Assembly (NCBI GenBank): GCA_963971285.1
Contig: OZ020248.1
Location: 26,587,764 to 26,651,763, forward strand
Source: Astropecten irregularis
Taxonomy: Eukaryota; Echinodermata; Asteroidea; Paxillosida; Astropectinidae
Reading direction: 5' to 3'
Length of the DNA stretch: 64,000 bases
Under the pieces are notes generated by a model. It searched no databases. It was given only the letters and a program-made list of their open reading frames with translations, and had not been told where the DNA came from. Of the stretch, positions 19,098 to 31,800 are shown piece after piece (within the stretch, counting starts at the first letter, position 1; the number at the start of each line of letters is the position of its first letter). A program made the translations under genes and the position numbers.

Positions 19098-20489
19098 TAT
19101 ATTTTGTCTTACCAATTCTGTACCATCCCTTTAACTATTAATATTGCTAATAAAATGCCGGAAAAGAATGCAATTGGCACCCTTTAAAGGTAGTATCATA
19201 CTTTGGTAGCATACCAAGGCACAAAATCTTCACAGTATAACAGGATGAAGAACTGGTCTACTGGTGGTAGAAACCTACTGTTAAAATCTTTCCGCCTGAA
19301 ATGGTGTATTTATCCAGAAATTCGTAAAACAACGACCGAAAATCTTTTTGATCTTTTAAAAAATCAAAAATAAAAGAGAAAAGACTTAAGAAATACTGTG
19401 GGCGTTTTTCACTGTTTTCTCAAAAAGTGGGCAATGAATGGGACTGAAATGTTCACAGATGACTGTTACTGTATCTGTCTTGATATGTTTGCCCACGAAT
19501 CTGTATTTCTTTGATAAAAACCAAAGTATGATATTACCTTTAAGGTCCACCTTCTTCATGATTGTAACTCAGGTTAGGACATGATCTCATCGAATTGGCA
19601 CTTTTTGATTTTCAACCCTCTGTTTCCCGAAAGGTAGATATATATACGACTCTCGGTACTTCTGCATTCTATCAAACTCATTATTCTTCTAGCTATACAT
19701 GTATATAAAGAGTGGAATCAGTCAACCAATGGTTCAGAAAAATGTCAACCGGCCTAGAGAATTGAAACAAAACGGGAAATGAATATCGTATCCTTGGTAT
19801 ATCCGCGTCTGTATTAAAACAAAAGTGGGATTTTCCCTTCTCAAACCATTCTTTTATTCCAATAAAGGGCGTGGCTGTAGACTCCTCCGCCCCTATTCTC
19901 GCTCACCCCGATTTCACGAGTGCACTCTCTAAACGCAAAAGAATGGAACGCCACTCTTTGAAGAGCAAAAAATAGACTACAGAGACAACTCTTTTTTCGA
20001 GTTGTCTCCTCCTACTCTTTTAGAGTGAAGTTTGCATCGTTTTAAATGATTTTTCACTCAGGCCCAGAGTGAAAACCACTCCAAAAGAGTGAAATAACCA
20101 CCACACTTTTTAAAGGTAGTATCATACTTTGGTAGCAAAATTATACCGAAACAAAAATAAAAGAGAAAAGTCTTAAGAAACACTGTAGCCGTTTTCAACT
20201 GTTTTCTCAAAAAGTTGGCACCGTATTGGACTGCAATTTTCATAGATGACTGTTACGGTATCTTCCTTGATATTTTTGCCAATGAATCTGTATTTCTTTG
20301 ACAAAAACAAAAAAGTATGATATTATCTTTAAAGAACCAGGGGTGGATTTCACGAAGCCCTAGGATCGATCGTAAGTCTAGTTACAAAGGATAACCCATC
20401 GTAGGGGGCCTATCCTACGTGGGGCTTCAATGCATTGATAAGTCCTACGATTAATAGTTAGTTACGAAGAGTTTGGTGAAATCGACCCC

Positions 20490-20641
20490 AGGGGCCGATT
20501 TCACTAACACTTTGCGATCATCGTAAAGCCCAAATCCATCGCTAAACAGAAAATTGCTACGCAAAGTAGCGATCGATTTTCTGTTTAGCGATGGATTTGG
20601 GCTTTACGATGATCGCAAAGCGTTAGTGAAATCGGCCCCAG
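20490..20641. mobile_element. Family 3 fold-back element
   Basis: A nearly perfect palindrome. It starts GGGGCCGATTTCACTAACAC and ends with the complementary sequence, with AAATCCATCGCTAAACAGAA in each arm. A second, more diverged copy is at about 4233-4392 in the PRKAR1A gene. It directly abuts a family 2 copy. Confidence 0.85.
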
Positions 20642-22889
20642 GACAACTCGATCCTTAAAGAGTGGTATTTTTTACTCTTTTGCATTATTTTTAGAGAGCA
20701 CTTTATTTTGTGACAACACCCACGTGCAAACCACACGAACTAAAACAATTATCAAGGACAAATTGACATCACGACGGAAATTAGTTTTTTTTCCACTCAG
20801 AATTGTCCAGGCAATATTATCGTTTTTGTTAGAATTATGGCGGTGTCACTATAAATAGCCGCTATGACGGGACGTTTCCGTGAAATGTATACAGGGCTGG
20901 ACAGGCCAGGGGTTTCCCCCATGAATCAATCATGGGAGTATGGGACGTCAACAGGTTCTGAAAAGTGACGGGGGGGGGGGTTGTCATATTAAAGGGTAGG
21001 TCTACGAGCGAGGGGAGAGGGGGCTTTTTGCATGTTCGTGCTTGATGGCACTGGGGCGGATCCGGGGGGGGGGGGGGGGACACCCACACGCCCCTGGATA
21101 TGTCCCTGTCTTGATTGCACGTGACAACGGTCTGCAGTGAACGTTTTATTTTTCTGGCGATTGAACCTCAAATTGGGCGAAGAGGGCGCTATTAATGATG
21201 TGATGTCCCCCACTTTTTAAATTGGGGGGGGGGGGGGGGGGGCACGCCCCTTGAACTTGAGATCATCGGATCCGTGCTAAAGCACATATACTAATTAATG
21301 AATATTGATAAACAGACTGGACTTAGACCTATTATGTTAATAAAGGTGCAGGTAAGCAGACGGACAGACAAACAAACAAACCAAGCCCCCCCCCCCCACC
21401 CCAAAAAAGAAGAAAAACGACGTTCCATTATACATTTTCTGCAGCTATGCCCAATAAACACTTTATAGGCCTATACTTCACGGACTGCACATAATTCGGG
21501 CCCTTGCATGCAGTGCCCTCCAAGCTTGTATGATATTGCACTGTGCAGCCTCGCATTGTCACTATGCCAAAGGTTGAGTGATGATGAGGCCATAGGTGGA
21601 GTTTCCTATTTTGACGCAGTCGTCACGTGACATATGACTATTATTATATATTGTGTGCCTTTTCCGTGCCCATATTGAGTTGTGTACTGCGACCCAGAGA
21701 CGTCGGGTGTACATCGTTGTCAAGTTGAGTGTGTATAGGTAAGTTATACTGCATGAATGTGGATCGCTTTGTGGAAACACCATGTCAGAATCTTTCGTAC
21801 TTTCACACTTCTTATTTCGTTCGCACTTCTCGTAACTTGTGTCAACGTTTCGACTAGCCTGCTCTAGTCATCCCCAGGTTTCCGCAAACCGATCCACATA
21901 CCAATATTGTCACCATACAAAGCCTCAAATCTTTCTGTGAAAGGATTCCTGACGGTGCTTTTTCAGTAATGGCTGATGGTATTTCATGCCGTCGGATCGG
22001 TTAGGCCTAAATCAATTTGTATCACTAGTATGACAGTGTAAGTACACTATAGGCCCGCATATGCATTTTAGCCAGCTTAATTGTAGGCATATACATTGTT
22101 GTATGCTGCCGTACTTTGTCTTCCTCATTATATCGGAAATTATAAACGGAAATGACCCTTCTGCAATTTTAAAGAGAAGTTGAGACACTGCAGTGACCCA
22201 ATGACAACATTGACACTGGCTGTGTGATGACCGGCCAACCAGTGGTTATCCAATGGTCAGCTGAATGGTCATTTCAAGAAAGGGCACAATGAATATTGAC
22301 CCACGGCACGGTATGCTCATTTTCCATTCCAGCATGGACTGAACGTCATACAGGGTGTTCATGAATTTTGCCAATTTTATACTTTAAAGGTATAATACAT
22401 GATTGCATGGTAGAGATCACACAACAGCACTCACACTGTCTTATCCACATGAAATAATAAACCTTTGGAAATTTGAGCTCAAGTCGGACATCCGAGTCGA
22501 GAGAAAACAGCGAAAACCCGACTCAATTTTTCTTATAAAACACAAATATTGGTTTTGATCTTATATTGGTTTTGAAAACTGTTTCCGGTCTTTGTTTGAC
22601 TAATCTCTGGATAAATACACTATTTCAGGCGGAAATATTTTAACGGTATGTTCCTACCGGCACCATCTTCATATATCCTGAAAGTTATAGGTAAATCTGT
22701 TAACATTTCTGCTTGGGCATTTGCCAATCATGTACTGTACCTATAAATCTTTGCATATCCATGACATAATTGTTGTCCATGCAGTAGATGTGAATTAACT
22801 CAATTTATTAACTACTGTTCTAATTTCTTCGTTAAACTATGCAGACGGGACCTGTTCGACAGAGGGCGTTTGTCCCCAAACAGCAAAAG

Positions 22890-25800
22890 ATGGCTACCGC
22901 GTCAGACACACCCGAAAATGTCAGTATACTATAATGTTTTGATACTTTTTATTTTTTATTTTTATTTTTATTTCTTATTTTTCGCTTATTTTTCTAGTAT
23001 TTATTTATTTATTGATTGATTTATTTTTTATCTTAACATCTCATCTTACAGTTTGTGTAAATTAATTCATATTGTTGTATAGACTGTATTATATAACACC
23101 TTAGTAGATCCTTGTCACTTGATTGGAGGATTGTATGTCACGTGATATTTGATAAATACACATAGAGTTATATTATGAAAACTAGAGTGCGCACTCACCG
23201 TGCCCTGTGTGACGCGCTCTCGGCTACACATGGGAATCAAAGATGGCGTCTCTAAGTGGGCAAAACAGTGTAAAATGCCCGGATGTGCTTATTCTTTTAC
23301 ACAGTGCGCTCAGAAAACGCATTACTAAAAGTCGATTTTCTCCAATCTTTTTGGGAGTTTCGGCCTTATCGTCATGAATACTACTCATCAATAGTTTGTT
23401 TTTGGTATAAACTAGTGCAATTGAAAAAAATTGCAATAATTGACAAAAAATCCTTTACATTAAAACTGCCCCTTTCCACTCGAATTCAGCTTTAGTTTAG
23501 GATATGCCACTTTTCAAGTCGAGGGCCGGTCATAACTCGATCGTGCGTCGATAATATCGTTTCTTTAATTGTCAGTCTTAATCTGAAACAAGGAGGGTAT
23601 CGGGTTTTTATATCTTGGGTTACGTGCATGTATAGTTTAGAGAAATGTGGGATGGAACTGAGGCGTAACCGGTATTTGTTGTACTCGATTACAACTACGG
23701 ATCCAAGTACATGTATAATTAAATCAGCCACAAACTTGACACAATGCGGAAACTTGAGATTTTCGAATTTTCTGCAAGTTCTGAATACTGTGTGCATTTT
23801 TTCCACTGTTTTCTCCAAAAGTAGTCACCTTATGACACTGGAAATTTTCACAGATGACTGTTGCTGTTTCTTTCTTGATATTGTGACGGGAATCACGCCC
23901 GACGTGAGACGAAGGGCGCGCCGCACGAGACCGAAACCCCGGTGCAACCCACGCAAGGATGCGGCCGGAGACGGAGGTTCGTTTGGCTGAAATATACCGC
24001 CTACAAAAATACCCGACACACCGCCGGACAGGATCCACGACCAGGGTACTGGACGAACGGGACAGACAACGGGGAGGGGTGTACAATTAATGACACGGGA
24101 ATAAATGTAAAAGGGGGGCAATGAAATGTAATTCTGCTGGTTTAATGACCCACCACCGAACAGCGTGGTGGGTGGAACTCTGTATGCATAACTAGCTCAG
24201 ATGACAATTAACAATAATCGCCTCTCTCTTAATTAAACTAGTGGTAATTAAACTACCTGGCCCCAATAGCCTCCAGTTATAATGCCTTAATTGGCACTTC
24301 CTTAAGCGCCTCTATATTTAACGATGCTTCCTCTAGCGCCAGCTACGCGAGCAATCGCCTCCTATCGTGCTAGTGTGGGCGGTCGCCTCTTGCGTCAACG
24401 CCAGTTATGCTGCTCCAAGTTTATAGCGCTCGTGCTATGTGGCGGTCGCCTCTATGCGTCAACGCCTCTGATAGCCGCTCCCTATGTGCGCTTCCTGTGT
24501 GGGCGGTCGCCTCTTGCGTCAACGCCCCTTATGCTGCTCCCTAGCGCCGGTGCTATGTGGCGGTCGCCTCTTTGCGTCAACGCCTTTATAGCCGCTCCCT
24601 AGGTGCGCTTCCTATGTGGGCGGTCGCCTCTATGCGTCAACGCCCCTTATGCTGCTCCTTAAGTGCTGCTCCTATGCGATCGCCTCTCCAGGGCACACCA
24701 GCCATCGGCTGAATATGTGCCAGAGGCGATACGACGGCTTGTCCAAACGAACACACACTGGCCGCCAGGAGCGCAGCCCAAAAAGAGAGAGCGTGCGCTC
24801 CAAAAACTGGGCTTATAAAGCTTAGCCCGGATTCAAGCGCACCAATCACATCTTGTGTGCCGCGCATCGCGCGCGCAAATCCCGCGCACACGTACACTAC
24901 GGACGCAGGACAAACAACACTTTCACTTCTAGCGCTAGTAATTAATTGCACACTAAACTTAACCATGAGGGCGCCCGTCCGAGCGCAATTTCGTTACACA
25001 GCCTCCTTCTTTGCTTGACCGTCCCGGTAAAAATCAGCATACAAATCATAAATAAACTAAAGGAATAAGCGAGGGCCAAGACCTCTTTCAAAAACTGAGG
25101 CGTTTCTTAACACGCCCCTTAAACTATTGCAACTCGATGTTCACAAACTCCTTTAACTCTTAACAGGTTGAACATTCACCACAATTGTTTTACAACTTTG
25201 ATCAACAATTCGGCAAGTCCTCCTAGGCGAGAGATGGAATATGCTAAAGGCATTGTCCAGCTCGCCCCCATTTTTAAACCACCTTGACAAGATAATCACA
25301 CTTCCAAAATTCTGGAGTCCTTAAACATTTAAGAACAAATCAGCAACTTTCATTAAAAGTTCGGCAGGCCTTCCGCGGCAACAGTTGAAACAAGGAATAA
25401 TAAAGTTCTGTTCAGTTCCGAAGCTCCACATCGTAAACTCGTTCTTCCTCGGCAATGACACAGTATGGTCCCCTGCTCGTAAGTAGTGGTCTTCTTGCGT
25501 TCCATCACCCGGACAACTCGGTCGCGGAGGAAGGGGGGCAAGCTCCATGGGCCAGAATGGACGCTGTCACCACCGGTTCACTCTTCTCTGGTTCCGGCGA
25601 CGGTTCCCTCTAAGTGGCTGGTTGGGGCTCCCCCTCCAGCAGGGCAAGGGAAACCGGGGAGAGGGACAACTCGGCTGGCCTCTCCTGGTTATCACCTTGC
25701 GTGAGGCCGGACGGTTCTTCCTTGGGCGGCTCCACAGGTTCGTCGTCGTAGCTGGACAGCTCCAAATCGGCCCGGAGTTGGTCATCGATCGGTAGGGCAG

Positions 25801-28800
25801 GGGACAACGGGGGAGGGGGTACGCTCGCCGAGGTCTGAGGGGGGTGAACGGCAGGCATCGGAGGGGGTTCGGTCAATGCAATTCCGACGGCTGGGGCAGT
25901 TGCCTCTGGGGTCCGGGCGGCTCTCTCCTGTTGGAGGAACTGGATGGCCTCTCCCCAGGTTTGGGCATCCTCCAGCGGCTGGACAACCACCTTCCGGGCG
26001 TGTATGTCCCTCGGCTCCTGCTGGTTCCTTCGTGTATCTCCAGCGCGTGTATTGTCCTCTTTTGTAGAGGTACCTCTGCTCCGTTCAAATCTTTCCTGGC
26101 CGTGCGATTCGATGCAGCCTCCTTCTAAGGCTGCATCGTGTGTTCCATTTGTCCCACGGCCAGTCCGTCCGTCTTCCCTGTGGTGCCTGCAGCCAGTCCA
26201 ACCTTCTTCCGGCCGGGTGATGTGGTGCAGCCTCCTTCTAAGGCTGCACCATGTGTTTTCACACTCTCCCGGCCGTTTTGGTCTGACTCCTCGGTTGGGT
26301 AATAGCCCGTCCCCGGGATGGCCTGTATCTCGGGATCGGTGTCTACCTCTCCCAACTGCTGAGGCACTGGGTCCGTGACTCCCTTGGCATCACGCATGCA
26401 GGAGGCGGCGATTTCGCTCCGGCTGCCTCCAGGTCAGTCCTGGTCTCCTCAGGGACATCCGGCCATGATACCCAGGGTTTGATGGGGTTTCCGAATGGGA
26501 AACCCATCCCCGCCATGGTCGCCTCTTCCCTGTGTTGAGCCTCCCAAGTCCAATCCTTCACCGGAGTGGCCAGATTTCCGGGAGTAGCCTCCTGTCGACG
26601 GCGGCGAGTCGTGCTCGCCGCCTGCCTGGGATTTATTACCCGGGCGTCTCCTGACCAAGGAGTCGACTGCCAGAGCTCCTCCAAATCGGCCATCCGCTTT
26701 TGCAGGTAGCGAATGCGTGCCTCCTGGCACTCGTTCTCCTCATACAGATCCTGCAGGAGGTCATCCTTATGTTGCACCTCGATCCTTAGGCTATCCACCT
26801 CATCGCGCAGATGCACCAGCTCCTCGTGTGCGGAGGCTACCATGTCGCCTCCAGCTCCCCTCACAAGGTCGTTATTTGCCATGGTTCCGTCTGCTCCTCT
26901 GGTGATAGTTGCCTCTACTCGAAGCCTTGCAGAATCACTGCTACGTGTGTCCTGTTTGCTAACTGATTTATCCTTTGGAGTTTCCTCCTCGTCTCTGATG
27001 CTGCCCGCCAGAGAGCTTGCACTTTCCCCGATTGTTTAAGTTGTACACATAAGATAATCCCCAAAATGGCCAGGGACGCAACTAAAAGCCCAAAAAGAAC
27101 TCCAAGTGAAAATCCCATTCCTTTCCAGACCCGATCGTGAATCTATCCAGCGGCAGTATCAAGCAAAAGTAATCCCACCGCTGCCACCATTTGTGACGGG
27201 AATCACGCCCGACGTGAGACGAAGGGCGCGCCGCACGAGACCGAAACCCCGGTGCAACCCACGCAAGGATGCGGCCGGAGACGGAGGTTCGTTTGGCTGA
27301 AATATACCGCCTACAAAAATACCCGACACACCGCCGGACAGGATCCACGACCAGGGTACTGGACGAACGGGACAGACAACGGGGAGGGGTGTACAATTAA
27401 TGACACGGGAATAAATGTAAAAGGGGGGCAATGAATGTAATTCTGCTGGTTTAATGACCCACCACCGAACAGCGTGGTGGGTGGAACTCTGTATGCATAA
27501 CTCAGATGACAATTAACAATAATCGCCTCTCTCTTAATTAAACTAGTGGTAATTAAACTACCTGGCCCCAATAGCCTCCAGTTATAATGCCTTAATTGGC
27601 ACTTCCTTAAGCGCCTCTATATTTAACGATGCTTCCTCTAGCGCCAGCTACGCGAGCAATCGCCTCCTATCGTGCTAGTGTGGGCGGTCGCCTCTTGCGT
27701 CAACGCCAGTTATGCTGCTCCAAGTTTATAGCGCTCGTGCTATGTGGCGGTCGCCTCTATGCGTCAACGCCTCTGATAGCCGCTCCCTATGTGCGCTTCC
27801 TGTGTGGGCGGTCGCCTCTTGCGTCAACGCCCCTTATGCTGCTCCCTAGCGCCGGTGCTATGTGGCGGTCGCCTCTTTGCGTCAACGCCTTTATAGCCGC
27901 TCCCTAGGTGCGCTTCCTATGTGGGCGGTCGCCTCTATGCGTCAACGCCCCTTATGCTGCTCCTTAAGTGCTGCTCCTATGCGATCGCCTCTCCAGGGCA
28001 CACCAGCCATCGGCTGAATATGTGCCAGAGGCGATACGACGGCTTGTCCAAACGAACACACACTGGCCGCCAGGAGCGCAGCCCAAAAAGAGAGAGCGTG
28101 CGCTCCAAAAACTGGGCTTATAAAGCTTAGCCCGGATTCAAGCGCACCAATCACATCTTGTGTGCCGCGCATCGCGCGCGCAAATCCCGCGCACACGTAC
28201 ACTACGGACGCAGGACAAACAACACTTTCACTTCTAGCGCTAGTAATTAATTGCACACTAAACTTCACCATGAGGGCGCCCGTCCGAGCGCAATTTCGTT
28301 ACAATATGTTTGCCCACGAATACCTGCATTTCTTTGACAAAAACCAGTTTTTATATAAACATTTAAATAAATAAATCGTGACAAACTAATATGCTTCTGG
28401 AGTGGCCAAAATGACGTACGGACGGACAGACGGAAGTCGGTATATTAACTCGCACTGCTTCGCAGCACTTCGCCAAAAAGCAAGTGCACCTTTATCTGAA
28501 CTGCGAAACAGCTAATTATTTACAGTATTACTTGCTCTTCACAGTTTATTAATTTAACAAGTCGAAATAGTATATGAAAGATCAACACACTGGGAAAGAA
28601 CAAACTTTTTTGACAAGCTAAAAATGTACATAAGTTATCTCAGCAATGTTTACATATACATAGCTCTATGTCCATGACTACAGACACTTTATACTTATGT
28701 ACCGGTAATTGTTTTAGCTCACCAGTACAAGGATTCACTAGGCCTATGTGTTTACATTGATGAACTTTGTCAATTCCTGTTTTCGTACTCATACTCGCAC

Positions 28801-31800
28801 TCATGGAAAAGTGCTCAGGTACTCGCACTCATAATATTCGTGGTAAAGTTCGTTCTCATGCCTTCTCACTGCCAAATGAACAAAGATAATAGACTACAAG
28901 AGATGAAAAAGAGATAATTAGAGACACCATCAACGTAGGGCTGGAAGGCTCAGTTGGTAGAGCGCCTGTATGGTATTCAGGAGGTCACCGGTTTGAATCC
29001 CGCTCCAGTCAATTTTTCTTTGTTCACTTTTCAATGACAATACATTTTTTGTAAAATCTAGTTAATAGTTATTTCTTTAAATCTTGCATCTGAGTGACAT
29101 CTTGCATCATGAATCTTGAGTTATGTCGCCATTCCTGAAATCTGGACCTGTATTCTTGAAGGAGAGTGCTAAAAAATGAAATTGAAAAAAAGAAAATGGA
29201 TTTCATCTTTTGGAAGTTTTCAACAGACTTGAATATAAATCTCTTTTGGGATGATTTGGTGGTCCTGAAAAGGGCCATTTTGTTGGAAGTGGTAACCCTG
29301 AAGAATCTTCCATCTTGAAACGTCGATCTTGGATCTTGAATCTTGAAACTTGGATCTTGAAACTTGGAACTTGAAACTTGGATCTTGAAACTTGGATCTT
29401 GAAACTTGGAACTTGAAACTTGGATCTTGAAACTTGAAACTTGGATCTTGTATCTTATCTTTAATTTTGCATCTGGAATTAGTAAAAATAAATTTGTAAA
29501 AAGAAGTTAGTTTAAAAAATAATTAGTTACAACGAATGAAATACGGTAGTCCATGCGATGTTCCGCTTCATTGTGCCGGTAAATAAAGGGCAATACTATG
29601 AGGAAGGTGCTGGTGGCAACTTTTCAAGGATGATCGATCTGACCTGTTTCTTTCATTATTTGATCATTTCCTGAAGTTACCTGGATGATTTCAACCTCTG
29701 ACATGATGCGGGAACCAGCTTTGCCGAAGTTAACATCCAGACCTAGATCCAGATCCAAATCCAGATCCAGAGTCGACTAAGTAATAAAATACACAATATA
29801 GCAGCACAAATTCCTATAGCCTTTTTATAGGCCTGACATAATATTATTATTTGTATTAAAGTAACGTTAACCCCTTCTTACTCCATGAAAAATCGACTAA
29901 ATTTAATGATATTTGATTAGACTAAGCAGTACTACTCACTTATAAAATGAAACGTTGTTGGTCTTATTACTCCGATTCCTGCAGCCAAAGGCTGCGAAAT
30001 TTTTGGGCATATCAAGCCATAATGCAAACACACGTCACAGCCAAACGCGAAACGTAAACATAACCCCATGAATGCCCATTTTTGCCCACTTAGGAAAATG
30101 GCGGCCAATTCTTCAATTCGTGACGCGACAAATCAGAGGTGCGCCCTCTAGTTTTTTAATATAACTCTATGTAAATACACCAATTCATGGCTTACGTCAC
30201 AACCGTTGAAATTTGTTCCATCCACCGTGCATTTTTGGTGCCATCCGATTTGTACCATTGCACGCCAGGGACTCTTATACGTGATTGGTCAAGCGGCGTT
30301 CCATTTATTTGTCACTGCGCGCGCGCGTACGCGTTGGCGTGCAACGCGCGATACTGGAACAGGCCATCTGTCACCTCATGAAATTATTTTTACCATTCTA
30401 CTCATAAACATTCATTATTTGTATACTATTGTATAGATATAATGTACATATGGATCTGTTAATTTACTTGCCTGTCTGTTGGCTGTCCGAGTGTTTGTTT
30501 GTGTGTTTGTGCTTGTTTGTTTATATTAATAACCATCCTGTAATTGGCTATTTGTATTGCTGTTGGTCTTGGTTGATAAATAAATAAATAAAATAAATAA
30601 ATACTACATAATTATACCTGCGGCTTATATGACGAACCATTTTGTGTGATTCTATAGACTACATAATTCAATTAAGGATACAACCATTTCGTTTCCGTCA
30701 GCAGATTTTTCTAAAACGTTTCATCAGTCTTTCCCGTTGCTTTGGGTGGTTTTTTTTCGTTGACATTCAGTCATTTGGACCGTTCTTATTTTATCTTTGA
30801 TTGAAAATGTAAACCTTATACTTGTGTTTAATTTTGACAATAATGTGATAATCTTATTGCAATCCTCTGACTTAAGGAGATATTTCTACCCAATTCTGAA
30901 GCACCGGGCCAATATGTGGATTTTGGTGCAGCCTTGAAGGATATTGACGGCAAGTTTGTGCTCCAAGACGTCAATGAAAACGGCCTGGCATACTCTGCCG
31001 GTTTCAGGTAAAACGAATTCATGTATAACATGTGAACTTTGAATCCATGAAAGTAATCGAGACAAAATTTAAGTATAGTTCTAAAAACGTGGCAATAGTC
31101 GAAATAGCCCAAACTTTGCTGATTCCCATTTCGACCAAACTTAATGTTCAGCTCTGTCACTCGCGATACCAAATTACATGTTTCCCACCGCATTTGTTTC
31201 TGTATAAGGACTGGTGACATCTTGCTGACAGTGAATGATATAAGCACTGAGGGGAAAGACCTTCAATTCCTGTTGGATCATCTACGACGTGACAGATGGG
31301 CAAACCTGCTTCTGGTGAGTCAACATCTGAATTAGACGGAGGAAATAAACTGTTGCAAACTGCTGAACGAACACAAGAATAATGACCCGAAGATGCTTGA
31401 AATAAAGAGCTAGGTCCACGTTACTTCTCAGATGCTAGAATGACCCAAATTCATGAAAATACAAGGAGAAAGAATGAAGAAATAAAATTATTACAAGTCA
31501 AGCCACAGACAAATAAGGGAAAACAGAATGGGCCGGCCGAAGATAAGGCAGAGGCAAACGTACAAATACAAATCCTGGTCGTTCAAACATTATCCCACAG
31601 TAAATATCTGTTCATTTCATTCCCTAATGGAGAATAACTGAACATCAAAACCTTATCATTGCTTGAACAGGCAGTTGAGCGGAAGCTGGGAGATGAGGAA
31701 ATGGCGATATTTAAGTGGATCATCTTCAATGTTATCGTTCAAGGTAAACGAACAAAAAAGAGATGAATAAAAATAAACCAAATGCGTGAATTTATAATGT

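Larger units (their letters stand above)
16693..22889. other. Intergenic region between the divergent PDZ-trefoil genes
   Basis: This 6.2-kb spacer separates the two start exons and presumably holds both promoters. I see no convincing coding exon. It is filled with mobile fragments: fold-back family 1 copies (16894-17248, 19183-19543, 20108-20333), a variant copy (22384-22746) ending about 140 bases upstream of the plus-strand start codon, a TACAGGGTG-ended fold-back (17740-18197), a hAT-type MITE (18341-18540), and family 2 and 3 fold-backs (20340-20641). About 60 bases immediately upstream of both start codons are alike in the two genes. Confidence 0.6.
23882..28303 (-). mobile_element. Non-autonomous LTR retrotransposon, recent insertion
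   Basis: Two direct LTRs (23882-24998 and 27192-28303) bracket 2193 bases. Both start TGTGACGGG and end TTACA on the plus strand, and ATAT (23878-23881, 28304-28307) is duplicated at the ends. The primer-binding site and purine tract show that it is transcribed on the minus strand. The LTRs differ by one base deletion, one 4-base deletion and one substitution as far as I can see, so insertion is recent. The interior has small minus-strand ORFs but no protease, reverse transcriptase, RNase H or integrase motif, so it must be mobilised in trans. It lies antisense in intron 1 of the PDZ-trefoil gene. Confidence 0.92.
23786..28353. repeat. Family 1 fold-back remnant split by the LTR retrotransposon
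   Basis: Sequence at 23786-23881 and 28304-28353 is continuous with itself when the LTR element is removed. Together it matches the middle of family 1 copies such as 19400-19530 (TTTTCTCAAAA, CAGATGACTGTTACTGT, TTTGCCCACGAAT). This gives the pre-insertion sequence and shows that family 1 is older than the LTR element here. Confidence 0.8.
23161..30171. mobile_element. Large inverted-repeat element with 8-bp duplication (host of the LTR insertion)
   Basis: TAAATACA occurs at 23153-23160 and at 30172-30179. Between them the ends are inverted: CATAGAGTTATATTA at the left is the complement of TAATATAACTCTATG at the right, and similarity continues for about 100 bases through AAAACTAGAG and GTGGGCAAAA. 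The element is 7.0 kb, about 2.6 kb after removing the LTR element. It also contains a tRNA-derived SINE and a short tandem array. A short frame near 23270 starts MPGCAYSF, faintly like a THAP zinc finger. An 8-bp duplication with a CATA end would fit P-type or hAT elements; the superfamily is not proven. Confidence 0.6.

Noticed and set aside
24324-24825. Plus-strand ORFs repeated identically at 27629-28130
   Set aside because: They are in the LTRs, antisense to the element, and follow the 60-base array period.
25844-26378. Plus-strand ORFs of 94-144 codons in the LTR element
   Set aside because: They are opposite to the transcription direction set by the primer-binding site and lack any motif.
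28945-29013. Candidate tRNA-Thr gene
   Set aside because: The T stem has mismatches, the anticodon stem has a T-T pair, and the sequence continues into a dispersed shared tail; it is a SINE copy.
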